The notes beneath the pieces were generated by a model. The model was not told where the DNA came from, did no database searches, and saw only the letters and a list, made by a program, of their open reading frames with translations. From Thiothrix litoralis (GTDB taxonomy: Bacteria > Pseudomonadota > Gammaproteobacteria > Thiotrichales > Thiotrichaceae), in NCBI RefSeq assembly GCF_017901135.1, contig NZ_CP072801.1:3562501-3626500 (forward strand): a DNA stretch of 64,000 nucleotides, written 5' to 3'. Positions 44,924 to 54,600 of the stretch are shown one piece after another. Each line of letters starts with the position of its first letter. Within the stretch, counting starts at the first letter, position 1. The position numbers were made by a program, and so were the translations under genes.

Positions 44924-45997
44924 ATGCAACTTGCTTCGTTAACAGCGTTACTGCCGCAGATGGAAACACCCGCTATCCTGAAGGCGTTGGTGACTGCACA
45001 TCGCTACCTTGCGGAACTCAAGGGCGTTGCGAAAACCATCCCCAATCAGGCGATTCTGCTTTCCACTCTTGGGTTGCAGGAAGCACAAGACAGTTCTGCG
45101 ATTGAAAATATTATCACCACCCAAGATGCGCTTTTCAAATACCGCTTACAGGTCGATGTCGTGGATGTGGCAGCCAAAGAAGTTTCAGCCTATGCCGATG
45201 GCTTAAGCGTTGGATACCAGCGGGTGCGTGAACACGGTTTGCTGACCTTGAATACCATCCTCGCCATTCAGGAAACCTTGGAACAGAGTCGGGCAGGCTT
45301 GCGTAAAGTGCCGGGAACAGTGCTGCGCAATGAGCGCACGGGCGAAGTCGTGTTTGCCCCACCCTCTCCCGAAACCCTGCCAGCACTGATGAGCGGCTTG
45401 GAGTACCTGCTGCATGATGAGCAGGTGGCACTTGACCCATTGATTAAAATGGCGATCATCCACCATCAGTTTGAAACCATTCACCCGTTTTACGATGGCA
45501 ATGGCAGGACAGGACGCATTATCAACATCCTGTATCTGGTCAAGGAGGGCTTGTTAGACTCGCCGGTGTTGTACCTGAGCCGTTATATCAATCATACCAA
45601 AGCGGACTACTATCGTTTGCTGCAACAAGTGCGTGATACCGGGGAATGGCAGGAATGGGTGATTTATATGCTGCGCGGCATTGCTTCAACAGCAAAACAC
45701 ACGATTACGCTGGTTGAGGGCATCAGCGCGTTGCTGCAACAACAAAAGCACCATATCCGCAGCCACCACCGTTTTTACAGTCAGGATTTGATCAACAATA
45801 TTTTTCGTCACCCATACACCAAAGTACAGTTTCTGGAAGACGACCTTAACGTATCCCGTGCCACGGCGACCCGCTATCTGGATGCGTTGGCGCTGGATGG
45901 TGTGCTGGAAAAGCACAAACTGGGGCGCGAGAATTATTACTTGAACAAGGCGTTAGTTGATTTACTGTTCAATATTCCCAAAATGACAACCGAGTAA
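44924..45997 (+). CDS. Fic-family AMP transferase with C-terminal winged helix
   Basis: This 357-residue Fic/DOC protein has the catalytic loop HPFYDGNGRTGR (near residue 188) and an N-terminal inhibitory motif SSAIEN (pattern S/TxxxE-G/N) near residues 53-58. It is therefore a class II, self-inhibited enzyme, not one that needs a separate antitoxin. The C-terminal ~70 residues (DDLNVSRATATRYLDALALD) form a winged helix likely to bind DNA. Fic enzymes transfer AMP from ATP to protein hydroxyls. The palindromic sites just upstream suggest that it controls its own gene. Target unknown. Confidence 0.88.
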   Translation: MQLASLTALLPQMETPAILKALVTAHRYLAELKGVAKTIPNQAILLSTLGLQEAQDSSAIENIITTQDALFKYRLQVDVVDVAAKEVSAYADGLSVGYQRVREHGLLTLNTILAIQETLEQSRAGLRKVPGTVLRNERTGEVVFAPPSPETLPALMSGLEYLLHDEQVALDPLIKMAIIHHQFETIHPFYDGNGRTGRIINILYLVKEGLLDSPVLYLSRYINHTKADYYRLLQQVRDTGEWQEWVIYMLRGIASTAKHTITLVEGISALLQQQKHHIRSHHRFYSQDLINNIFRHPYTKVQFLEDDLNVSRATATRYLDALALDGVLEKHKLGRENYYLNKALVDLLFNIPKMTTE

Positions 45998-46021
45998 ACT
46001 GGGTAGAGCTAGGGAGTGTCG

Positions 46022-46882
46022 TCATGTTGGATATGTCCCCCACACACTCGATAGCGGCACTGCCCACAGCTTTTCCCCCAACGGCATAGCTTCTGTGCCG
46101 TCATACAAGATAATGCCCATTTGCAGGGATTCGCCCGCGAGCACAGCCAGCCGTTTCAGCCCGCGCAGGTCTTTTTCAGTCAGGGTGGCCGAGGCTTTAA
46201 CCTCAACGCCGATCAATTCGCCCGCCCTGTTTTCGACCACAAAATCCACCTCGTACTGGTCGGCATCCCGGTAATACAGGATTTGGTAATCAGCCTCTGC
46301 CCAAGTAGTGTGTTTGAGCAGTTCGGCATACACAAAGGTTTCCAGCAAGCCACCAAACAGGCTGCGGTCGCGCTTGAGGGTGTCGCTTGTCAGGCCGCGC
46401 AGCGAAGCCAGCAAGCCAGAATCCACAAATTGCAGCTTGGGGGATTTGAGGACGCGCTTCAGCCGATTGCTTGCCCAGATCAAGGGAAGTTGCCCCAGTT
46501 TGTCGATATTAGCGATTTCCTGTACATCACGCTGGATCAGGGCATCAAGGTATTGCTGATGCCATGTCTGACGGCGGCGCGGGTTGGTACGGGTAAGGGC
46601 TTCGGGGTATCCCCCGCATAAAACGGCTTCCGTCAATGCCTCACCCAGCAGTGGTTCAGCGGCAACGGGAATGTTGCCCGCGAAAACCGCATCCAGCCAG
46701 CAGGTGGTTTGGTGGTGAATTTCACTTTGGGAAAACGGGTACAACGCCAGTGTTTCCATGCGCCCCGCCAACGAATCAGCCACCAGTGGCAAAGTCATCA
46801 GGTTAGCAGAACCCGTGAGCAGGAAACGCCCAGCCGAGGGTAAAGTGTCGCGTTTTCCATGCCTGATACCTGTTGCGTGTGA
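46022..46882 (-). pseudogene. Truncated DUF4143 ATPase remnant
   Basis: The frame encodes the C-terminal two thirds of a DUF4143/AAA ATPase: LPSAGRFLLTGSANLMTLPL and SLAGRMETLALYPFSQSE, then the DUF4143 domain with DQYEVDFVVENRAGELIGVE near the end. The N-terminal ~130-150 residues with Walker A and B are missing, and an in-frame stop lies at 46883-46885. A downstream ATG at 46798 could still make a 258-residue fragment without an ATPase site. This family usually has about 380-400 residues. The loss sits at the boundary between the defence island and the hydrogenase genes, so it probably records an insertion or deletion event. Confidence 0.8.
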
Positions 46883-46944
46883 TCAGGATTAGTATAACGT
46901 AGGATCGGGAATCAAAGCCCGTTAAATCAGGAATGAGACGACTG

Positions 46945-47325
46945 TCAATCCGCCACCACAACCCCCCAAATTTCCAACCTCTCCGGCAACATCCCCAACG
47001 CATCCCCCATTGCCAACGCCTCCGCCACCCCGAAACCGTGCGAAGAAGCAGGCGCTTCCCACAACGCCAGCTCTTCCCGCTGCAACGGGATAATCATACC
47101 GGGCGCATAGTGGGGTGCAATCACCGCATCCACCAGAATCACATGCGCATACCTCTGCAAATGTTCCAGCAACCCCATGCCGGGGCGGTCGAGTTTATGT
47201 AACACCAGCGTTCCGTGCTCAATCGCCGCTTGTGCCCAAGCCTGTTGCGCAAGCTGATCGACAGCATCCCAACCCGCCTGATCTTTCCCAAACGGCGAAC
47301 CAATGCCCATAATCGCCGTTGTCAC
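46945..47325 (-). CDS. Hydrogenase maturation protease
   Basis: This 126-residue member of the HycI/HyaD family begins VTTAIMGIGSPFGKDQAGW with the nickel-binding acidic residue, and has HVILVDAVIAPHYAPG and SSHGFGVAEALAM (His ligand). It removes the C-terminal tail of the NiFe large subunit after nickel insertion. The GTG start overlaps the hydA stop (GTGA), which is preferred over a longer frame reaching into hydA. It is the last gene of the hydrogenase cluster. Confidence 0.85.
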   Translation of the reverse strand: MTTAIMGIGSPFGKDQAGWDAVDQLAQQAWAQAAIEHGTLVLHKLDRPGMGLLEHLQRYAHVILVDAVIAPHYAPGMIIPLQREELALWEAPASSHGFGVAEALAMGDALGMLPERLEIWGVVVAD

Positions 47326-48617
47326 CGATTCACTTTCAACCGCAAAAAATGCGTCGCACACGAAATACACGGGTCGTAATTGCGGATCACCTGTTCCGCC
47401 CGCAACCGCAGCGCATCGTCGTCATGCTCCAGCCCGAAAGCGTGCAGTGATTGGTGCAAGTCCAGCTCCATCCGCGCCTGATTCTGGCTGGTCGGTGGCA
47501 CAATCCGCGCGGTTTTCACCGTGCCATCGGCGTTGAAATCATAGCGATGCCACAACATCCCGCGCGGTGCTTCGGTGCAACCAAACCCCGTCCCGGCTCG
47601 CGGCGTCACCGCTACATGAGGCTGATCGGTTGGCGCATAACCTTCCAGAATACGGATAGCCTCGTCGATGCAGTAAGCAATTTCCAACGCCCGCGCCGCC
47701 ATGCTGTGGAACATATTACGGCTGGGGAATTGCACATCACTACCTTCCAGCAAGGCCAGCAAATGCGCCGGTAATTGTTCGTGCAGCAAATTCACCCGCG
47801 CCAACGGCCCCACCAGATAAGGTTTGCCGTGCAAGTGCGCGTGCAGCGCGGTGGAATGCGCCATCTGGAACTCGTCGAAATGCGCCTCGTATTCCGCAAT
47901 GCCAATATCCAGCCCGTCATCGGAGATGAGGCGGCCTTCATTGAACGGGTATTCGTCGGGGTGGTGCAAGGCCACCGAGACGAAATCCTGTTCATCATCC
48001 GGCATCGGCAAGCTGGCAACCCAACGCACCAACTCGTAGGCATCTTCCTGAGCCGTGACCAGTTCCGCTTGCAATGCCCGCATGTCATCCAACGGTGGCG
48101 CGGCATAGAAACCACCCGCGCACGCATTCACCGGATGCACCGAACGCCCGCCCAGTACGCGCATAATGCGGTTGCCAATGCTTTGCAGTTTCAGGCCACG
48201 TTTGACGACACGCGGGAATTTTTTCGCCATGGTCAGCGCATCTTCAAACCCCAGAAAATCCGGCGCAGCCAGCAAATGAATATGCAACGCATGGCTTTGA
48301 ATCCATTCCCCGCAATACAACAAGCGGCGCAATGCCCGCGTCCACGGGCTGATTTGCACCCCGAAGGCCATTTCCGCCGCGTGTACTGCGCTCATCTGAT
48401 AAGCCACCGGGCAAATGCCGCAAATGCGGGCGGTAATGTCGGGCACTTCTTGAAAATCGCGACCTTCCAACAGCTTCTCGAACAGGCGCGGCGGCTCGAA
48501 AATGCTGAACTTGAGGTTGGTAATCACACCATTGTCGATGTCGAGTTCCAACGCACCTTCGCCCTCCACGCGGGTGAGGACGGGGACGCGCACGCTGACT
48601 TTACGCTGCTCCTGCAT
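47322..48617 (-). CDS. hydA: NiFe hydrogenase large subunit, group 3b (HydA)
   Basis: This 431-residue catalytic subunit has L1 motif ARICGICPVAYQMSAVHAAE (first Cys pair of the Ni-Fe site) and C-terminal L2 motif DPCISCATHF followed by a short tail LRLKVNR for the linked protease. EGEGALELDID and FEPPRLFEKLLEGRDFQEVP fit group 3 cytoplasmic, cofactor-linked enzymes. It splits or makes H2 and also may reduce sulfur (sulfhydrogenase). It overlaps hydD by 17 bases. Group 3b rather than 3c/3d is chosen because the partners are the HydB, HydG and HydD types. Confidence 0.92.
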   Translation of the reverse strand: MQEQRKVSVRVPVLTRVEGEGALELDIDNGVITNLKFSIFEPPRLFEKLLEGRDFQEVPDITARICGICPVAYQMSAVHAAEMAFGVQISPWTRALRRLLYCGEWIQSHALHIHLLAAPDFLGFEDALTMAKKFPRVVKRGLKLQSIGNRIMRVLGGRSVHPVNACAGGFYAAPPLDDMRALQAELVTAQEDAYELVRWVASLPMPDDEQDFVSVALHHPDEYPFNEGRLISDDGLDIGIAEYEAHFDEFQMAHSTALHAHLHGKPYLVGPLARVNLLHEQLPAHLLALLEGSDVQFPSRNMFHSMAARALEIAYCIDEAIRILEGYAPTDQPHVAVTPRAGTGFGCTEAPRGMLWHRYDFNADGTVKTARIVPPTSQNQARMELDLHQSLHAFGLEHDDDALRLRAEQVIRNYDPCISCATHFLRLKVNR

Positions 48618-49272
48618 AAATCACTCCTTGGGGGCCGTAACAGCCGTAACAACCACGCCCGAAGGCTGGGCAAATCGCGCCACATCCGGCATGGGTGGAT
48701 GGGCCGAGGCAGGCTTGGCCTTGCGCCACCACCACACACACATTGCCCCGGCGTTTGCATTCGGCACAGACTTTTTCCTGCGGCAAAGCTGGCGTTGCGC
48801 CATGCAACAAGGTGCTGATGGCCTGCATGACCTGTTGGGTATTGACCGGGCAGCCCCACAATTCCAGGTCGACTTTCACTTGTGAAGCAATCGGTTTGGC
48901 GGTGGCGAGGCTGTCGAGGTATTCGGGGTGGGCGTAAATGGCCTGATGCCAGCCCTTGCCGTCGTGCAAATTGCGCAAAGCTTGCACCCCACCCGCCGTG
49001 GCACACGCGCCAATGGTAATCAGGTAACGGCTGTGGGTGCGAACCTGACGGATGCGTTGCAAATCGTGCGCGGTATTGAGGCTGCCTTCCACGAAAGCAA
49101 TGTCGACGGGTGCCTCTTCCGCCATCATGCCTGCTTCGGCGAAATGAACGATGTCGACCCGTTCTGCCAGCGTCAACAGCGCTTCCCCGGCATTGAGGAA
49201 GGCCAATTGGCAGCCGTCGCAAGAGGAAAACTTGTGTACCGCGACCGTGGGTCGGGTGTTTGCTTGGCTCAT
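48601..49272 (-). CDS. hydD: NiFe hydrogenase small subunit (HydD)
   Basis: This 223-residue small subunit has the proximal-cluster motif FSSCDGCQLAFLNAGEALL, ITIGACATAGGVQAL, LWGCPVN, then C-terminal cysteines in CAECKRRGNVC and HAGCGAICPAFGRGCYGCYG for three 4Fe-4S clusters. No twin-arginine signal is present, so the enzyme is cytoplasmic. It lies between hydG (one-base gap) and hydA (overlap). Confidence 0.92.
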   Translation of the reverse strand: MSQANTRPTVAVHKFSSCDGCQLAFLNAGEALLTLAERVDIVHFAEAGMMAEEAPVDIAFVEGSLNTAHDLQRIRQVRTHSRYLITIGACATAGGVQALRNLHDGKGWHQAIYAHPEYLDSLATAKPIASQVKVDLELWGCPVNTQQVMQAISTLLHGATPALPQEKVCAECKRRGNVCVVVAQGQACLGPSTHAGCGAICPAFGRGCYGCYGPQGVIYAGAA

Positions 49273-49273
49273 G

Positions 49274-50107
49274 TTAAAACCCCTTCACCCCTAACAGGTG
49301 GCTGATGGCGGGCAGTGGAAAGACTGGGCCATCTTTGCAGATGAATTGCCCGCCGAACTGGCAATGCCCGCAATGCCCGACGGCGCAGTGCATATTGCGT
49401 TCCATGCTCAGCCAGATGTCGTCTGCCGCCACGTGCTTCTCCAACAGGCGCTGGCTGGCGACTTGCATCATGATTTCAGGGCCGCACAGCATGGCGCTGG
49501 CATTGTCGGCCTCGAAGTTGGCCTTATCCAGCAAGTCGGTGACGAAACCGCTGTCGAATGCCCAGTGCGGGGTGGTTTCATTCGCCGCCAGCAGGATTTG
49601 GGTGTCGGGCAGCTTGCTCCACGCGGCGTATTGTTCGCGCCAGATCAGGTCGTTGGAATGTTTCACGCCTTGCATAATGACCAGTCGCCCAAAACGTTCA
49701 CGGCGTTGCAACACGTAATTGATCACCGATACTACGGGTGCACAGCCTAGTCCACCCGTGATCAGCACCACGTCGCGGCCTTCGGCTTCCGCCATTGGCC
49801 AGCCTCGCCCGTAGGAGCCACGCACACCAATGTAATCACCCTGTTGCAGTGCCGCCATCGCTTGGGTAACGCGCCCGACCACGCGGATGGTGTGGTCGTA
49901 CAGGTTGGCATTTTCCGGGTCGGACACGATCGAGATCGGCACTTCACCCACGCCATGCAGGTAAAGCATATTGAATTGCCCCGGCGCAAAGCTGTAATTA
50001 GCTTGCAGCTCCGGGTCGGTAAATTGCAAGCGCAGGGTGAAAATATCCGGCGCTTCCTGAATGCGTGCGACGATTTCAGCCTCGTGTGGCAAGTAAGCGT
50101 TATTCAT
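49274..50107 (-). CDS. hydG: Hydrogenase FAD/NAD(P)-binding subunit (HydG)
   Basis: This 277-residue ferredoxin-reductase-fold protein has an FAD domain with FAPGQFNMLYLHGVGEVPIS, an NAD(P) domain with DVVLITGGLGCAPVVSVINY, and a C-terminal 2Fe-2S site MHCAVGHCGHCQFGGQFIC. It passes electrons between the hydrogenase and NAD(P)H, like SH subunit gamma and PyrK-type proteins. It overlaps hydB by four bases. Confidence 0.92.
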   Translation of the reverse strand: MNNAYLPHEAEIVARIQEAPDIFTLRLQFTDPELQANYSFAPGQFNMLYLHGVGEVPISIVSDPENANLYDHTIRVVGRVTQAMAALQQGDYIGVRGSYGRGWPMAEAEGRDVVLITGGLGCAPVVSVINYVLQRRERFGRLVIMQGVKHSNDLIWREQYAAWSKLPDTQILLAANETTPHWAFDSGFVTDLLDKANFEADNASAMLCGPEIMMQVASQRLLEKHVAADDIWLSMERNMHCAVGHCGHCQFGGQFICKDGPVFPLPAISHLLGVKGF

Positions 50108-51186
50108 GCGGTTAAACTCCCCACTTCTGCTGTCAAATCAATCCCGACCGGACACCAGCTAATGCAGCGCCCGCAACCCGTGCAGCCGCTGCGTCCGAAC
50201 TGTTCATGCCAGCCTGCCAGTTTGTGCGTCAGCCATTGGCGGTAGTAATCCTTGGGGGTACGCCGTACCGCCCCGCCGTGAATATGGCTGTGGCTGGGGT
50301 CAAAGCAGGAATTCCACAAGCGTTGGTGGGTGCTGCTATTGCCATCCAGCGCTGGGTGTTCCACTTCCTGATGGCAGAAACAGGTGGGGCAAACGCTGGT
50401 GCAGTTGCCGCAAGCGATACAGCGTGCGCCAACGTCTTCCCAGTGCGGGTGCTGGAGCAGGTCGTACAGCGGTGGCTTTTCCGGCAAGGTGCGGGATTGT
50501 TGGGTGGCGGCTTGCATCCGTTGTTGGGCGGTGGCTTGCTGTGTGGCGCTGGCTGCGTGCAGGGGGAGTTGTTTGGCGAGGTGTTCGCCGCGTGCCGAGC
50601 CGATTTCCAGCACAAAGCCGTCGTCGATTTCGCTGAGGAGCAGGTCGTAACCGCTGCGGATGGCCGGGCCATCGCCAGTGGATACACAGAAACAGGTGGC
50701 GGCGGCATGGGTGCAATTCACCCCGATCAGCAGCAGGTTGTCACGGCGTTGCTGGTAATACGGGTCGGGGTATTCACCGTGCAGGAAATGCTGATCTTGC
50801 AAGGCCAGTGCCGCCAAGTCACAGGCACGCACGCCAAGGATGGCGATTTTCTGCGGCTTGGGCAGAATGGTCTTGAAATGCAGCCTGCCGGATTCGTCGC
50901 GCACCACTTTCCACAGGTTTTCCTGCGGCGCGAAAGTGTGCGGCTTGATGGCGGCAGCGCCGTTCGCCCAGTCGAACCAGTAAGGTGAGCCAGTTTGGTG
51001 CAGGCGGTAATGACCGGGTTGCTGGGTATCTTGCCAGCCTGTGGGAAGCTGTGAAACATCATGCAGACGATCGAAGACGATGGAACCCTGCCGTACTTGT
51101 GGGCCGATGCAGGCATAGCCTTCTACCACCAGCATGTCCAGCAAAGCGTGGAAGTCTGTCCGCGCAAGGAAATGATGCATGACCAT
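50104..51186 (-). CDS. hydB: Hydrogenase 4Fe-4S electron-transfer subunit (HydB)
   Basis: This 360-residue protein of the sulfhydrogenase beta / anaerobic sulfite reductase A type has two C-terminal clusters, CIACGNCTSVCPTCFCHQ and GCTGCGRCISWCPVGID, and an N-terminal region of ~230 residues with CTHAAATCFCVSTGDGP. It is first in hydB-G-D-A. An aggagc site lies nine bases before the ATG; Met-3 is an alternative start. A 113-base gap separates it from the PII-like gene, so it may have its own promoter. Confidence 0.9.
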   Translation of the reverse strand: MVMHHFLARTDFHALLDMLVVEGYACIGPQVRQGSIVFDRLHDVSQLPTGWQDTQQPGHYRLHQTGSPYWFDWANGAAAIKPHTFAPQENLWKVVRDESGRLHFKTILPKPQKIAILGVRACDLAALALQDQHFLHGEYPDPYYQQRRDNLLLIGVNCTHAAATCFCVSTGDGPAIRSGYDLLLSEIDDGFVLEIGSARGEHLAKQLPLHAASATQQATAQQRMQAATQQSRTLPEKPPLYDLLQHPHWEDVGARCIACGNCTSVCPTCFCHQEVEHPALDGNSSTHQRLWNSCFDPSHSHIHGGAVRRTPKDYYRQWLTHKLAGWHEQFGRSGCTGCGRCISWCPVGIDLTAEVGSLTA

Positions 51187-51299
51187 AGTAACGTTGCTCC
51201 TCGCTTATAACAGACTTAGTTTAGTCGCTATCGAGGTCTTTTGTCATTGTCACAGGTCAAGTTGTCCCAAGGGTTAACGTAAGCAAAGCGCCTCGCCGG

Positions 51300-51632
51300 T
51301 TATTCAGCGCCCTTGAATTTCACCATGCGCATCACCTGAATATCGGATACAAACACCACCCCGGAATGCCTGCTGAAAAACGGGGTAAACCCGCCCAGTA
51401 TCGGCTCCACCAGCTCCGGCGGTACCGCCGCGACGATCATGATCAACAGGTCTTCCTCGTTAAACATTAGGTGGCCTTCGTGGAAACCCTGCCGCCCCTT
51501 GCCGGACAGGTTGTTGATGATGGTGTAACCCTTCACCCCGGCGTGGTCGAGCAGGTCGGTGGCAAATTCCTGATATTCGCCTTCCAGGATGATTTCGAGC
51601 TTTTTCAGCGGGCTTAGTGTGATGTCGTTCAT
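51300..51632 (-). CDS. PII-like regulator of the DAB inorganic-carbon operon
   Basis: This 110-residue protein has a ferredoxin-like PII fold: KKLEIILEGEYQEFATDLLD, GVKGYTIINNLSGKGRQGFH (T-loop region) and MIVAAVPPELVEPILGGFTP. It lacks the PII uridylylation Tyr motif, and belongs with the PII-like proteins found beside carboxysome and bicarbonate-transport genes. It overlaps dabA by four bases, so it probably adjusts DAB activity to energy or carbon state. Ligand unknown. Confidence 0.8.
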   Translation of the reverse strand: MNDITLSPLKKLEIILEGEYQEFATDLLDHAGVKGYTIINNLSGKGRQGFHEGHLMFNEEDLLIMIVAAVPPELVEPILGGFTPFFSRHSGVVFVSDIQVMRMVKFKGAE

Positions 51633-54600
51633 GCCAGGGCTTCCTCTAACAGGGCGGGGGCGGGGGCGGCAAGTGGTTGCAGGGTTTGCCAGCCGCCCTC
51701 CTCAAACAGGTGTACGGTGTGGGTTTCAGGGTCGATGACCAGCAGCCTGATCCAAGCGTTTTTCACCAGACGTTTGACCGAAATGACCCGTTCAACGGCC
51801 TGTTTCGCATGGTCAAACGGTGCTTCAATCAGGGTAATCAGGCGCAGCGGTTCGTGATAGGGCTTGCCGTCTTTCAGCACCGTCTGCGCGGGCAAGCCGG
51901 TACGCAGGTCGCTGATATTGCCGGTCATGACCCCAAAGCGGCCTGCCACATTGTGATTAACCTTGCTGCCGCTGCCGAAGCGGTCGTTATCGACGGTGGA
52001 GAAGTAGTGCTCCATATTGATCCATTGCCCGACCACTAAAGGGCCGGTGAGGATGTTTTCCAGCAAGCGCCGTTTGGGGTCAACGCGGTAATCATAGGAA
52101 TGCAGGAAAGCCCGCCCATCCAGCGGGAAGGCATCGGTCAGTTGACGCTGCCCAATAATGAAATAGGCGTTACGTGACAAGCCCCATTCCGGGCGTACCT
52201 GCGACCAGTCCACCGCATTGCGCTGGGCGCAGGAAAACGCTGAGGCCGGTTTGCAGCCGGTGTAAAATTCCAGCCCCAGCGTGGGGATGCGTTCCTGAAT
52301 ACACAGGCGGGAAGCGGCGCTCAGCCCTTTACGCAAACGATCCAGATACATCAGGTGCGCGGAAGGTACCAGTTCCAGGTCGATGAGTTGCACGTCATCG
52401 GTGGTGGTATTGTGCAGGGCAGGCACGAACCAGCTATCGTCAGGGATGTCGATGCCCTGTTCCTGCAAACGGCGGCGTACCTGTGGCTTGTTGGCCATTT
52501 GCGCCAGCACCCGACCACTGATCAGCCCGTGATTACCGCCACACGCACCACAATCCAGCGCCGATTCATAGGGGTTGTTGGCAGAGGTGCTGCCATGCCC
52601 AACCAGCAGCACAAAGCGCGAGAAATTCTGCGTCAGGCCAATCGCCCGCAGTGCCGTGCCGACATAATTGGTTTGCTCGTCAAGGGTGAAACCGATGCGC
52701 CCCAGCCGTTCCAGTTGCCACTGGGCGGAGGAGGTATTAATGCGGTAATCAGTTTGCAGGCGCTTGATGAAAGTGCGCAGCTTGCCTTCCCCCAGCGCCA
52801 GATGTTGCAAGCATTCGCTCAGTTCGGACTGGTTGCCGAGGGCGGCTTCGCGCAATTCACGAATGACCGCATCGGTGGCTTTTTCCGGGGGCAGCCCGAG
52901 TTCCAGCTCAATTGCTTTGACGATGACTGCCCGCTGCGCCGCCCGCATGATGGAATCGGCTTGGGTGCGGCTGAGTTTGTCCAGCAGCAAATGGGTCTGC
53001 GGGTGTTCGGCGTGCAGGTGCTTGCGCCAGTTGTGGTAGCTTCTGGGGGCGAGGGTTTTGCCAATCATGTCGAAGCCGAACAGCAGGCCGATGGCTTCCA
53101 CCGTCACAAACGGGGTAAGCACGGATTCCTTCAGCTCATGCACGGCATGTTCCAGCGCGGTCATGGCGGGGTCGTCCTGCACCCCGGCGGCGGAAATTTC
53201 CAGCACCAAATTCTGCGGGGTGAGGATCACCGGGCACAGGTGCAATTCGCTGCCTTTGCCCAGCTCCATGAAACTGACCGGCACGCCGAAGAATCCGGCA
53301 ATCCCGAAGGTCTGGTAATCGCCCACGCTTTCCAGATGGCGGCGGATACGTTCGGAACGGGTGTCGATGCAGAACAGCGCCTGTGCGAAAGGGCGTTTGC
53401 TGGCATCGGCAGGCGGGCGCAGGCTAATGCCATCGAGCAGGCGGTGGATGGCTTGGGCTTCCATCGCCCGCAGCCACATCATGCCTTCGAGCTGTTCGCA
53501 GGCTGACAAGGTATCCAGCAAGGCTTGCACGGCTTCCAGCGTCAGCGCGGGCAGTTTGCCGTCATCACCGGCCAGTTGCGCCAATTCTTGCAAACGGGTG
53601 GCTTGCTGGCGGGCATCGTGCTGGCGTTTTTGACGGACGTAAGCGGCGAAAACCCCGGCAATTTCGCCCGGATGGCTGCGTAACAGGGCGCGTTCCACGG
53701 TGTTCGCCAGTGCTGGCATAATCTGCCCGCTGTACAGTTCCAGACGCAGCCAAGTTTCCTGTGGGCGCTCCGCAATCATCTCGCTTAGGGCTTGGCGGGT
53801 ATTCAGGCGGCGTTGCAGCTTGCCCGAATTCAGCAAGGCCAGCGCCAGCGTCAGGCGAATTGCCATGAAGTCGATCAGGTCGCCGGGGTATTTCTGGTTC
53901 CAGTGATAACGTTTGGCGCTGGAACGCCAGCGGATGAAACCGACCCAGCCGTGCAGACGCGCCAGCTCGCGGGTGAAATACCCCATCCAGTCGTCTTCGG
54001 GAATGCCCAGTTGCCCCAGCGCGTAGGCGATGATGCCTTCCACCGTATCGGCTTCGCCCAGAATGCGCCGTATCTGCCGGGTGCGTTGCAACAGCGGAAT
54101 ATTGTGCAGCGCCAGTTCCCGCCAAGCGTGGAAAAAGCCCTGTTCGCGCCCCGGCATTCCCCAAGCGGACTGGCCTTCGTCAAAAAAGTCGAGGCAGCTT
54201 TTGATCAGCAAGGTATCCAGTTCCTCGCCGAGTTGCGTGCCGTACAGGGCGTCGACGGCTTCATAGACCGGGCAGTCGACCAGCAGCCGCTGGCGTAGTT
54301 GTTCCGTCAGTTCGTGAAGAGAGTGATCGTTTTGTAGGGGCGTATCACATCCGCCCTCTTCACCGTTCCTGAGCAGGGCATGGATGTCAGTAGCATCCGC
54401 GAGGGTTACGGCGGGGCTAAGCGGCTGGCGTGTTTCCGTCAGCAAAGCCATCAACCAGTGCTGGAGCGCCAGCCCGGTGGTATTTTCGCGCCCGGCCAGA
54501 AATGCCCCGATTTCCGCCGCCAGCACACCCCGGTCGATCTTGCCCTCCCGCAGGTAGCCCTGATAGGTGCTGCGCGGCAAATAACTGCGCCCGTGAAACA

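Noticed and set aside
46803-47003. 66-codon minus-strand frame between the ATPase remnant and the protease gene
   Set aside because: It is out of frame with the ATPase remnant, overlaps the end of the protease gene and shows no family signal.
47775-48818. 347-codon plus-strand frame antisense to the hydrogenase genes
   Set aside because: It mirrors hydA/hydD and is open only because of high GC; the minus-strand frames carry clear active-site motifs.
52355-53506. 383-codon plus-strand frame inside dabA
   Set aside because: It is a shadow of dabA, which has its zinc residues in the minus frame.
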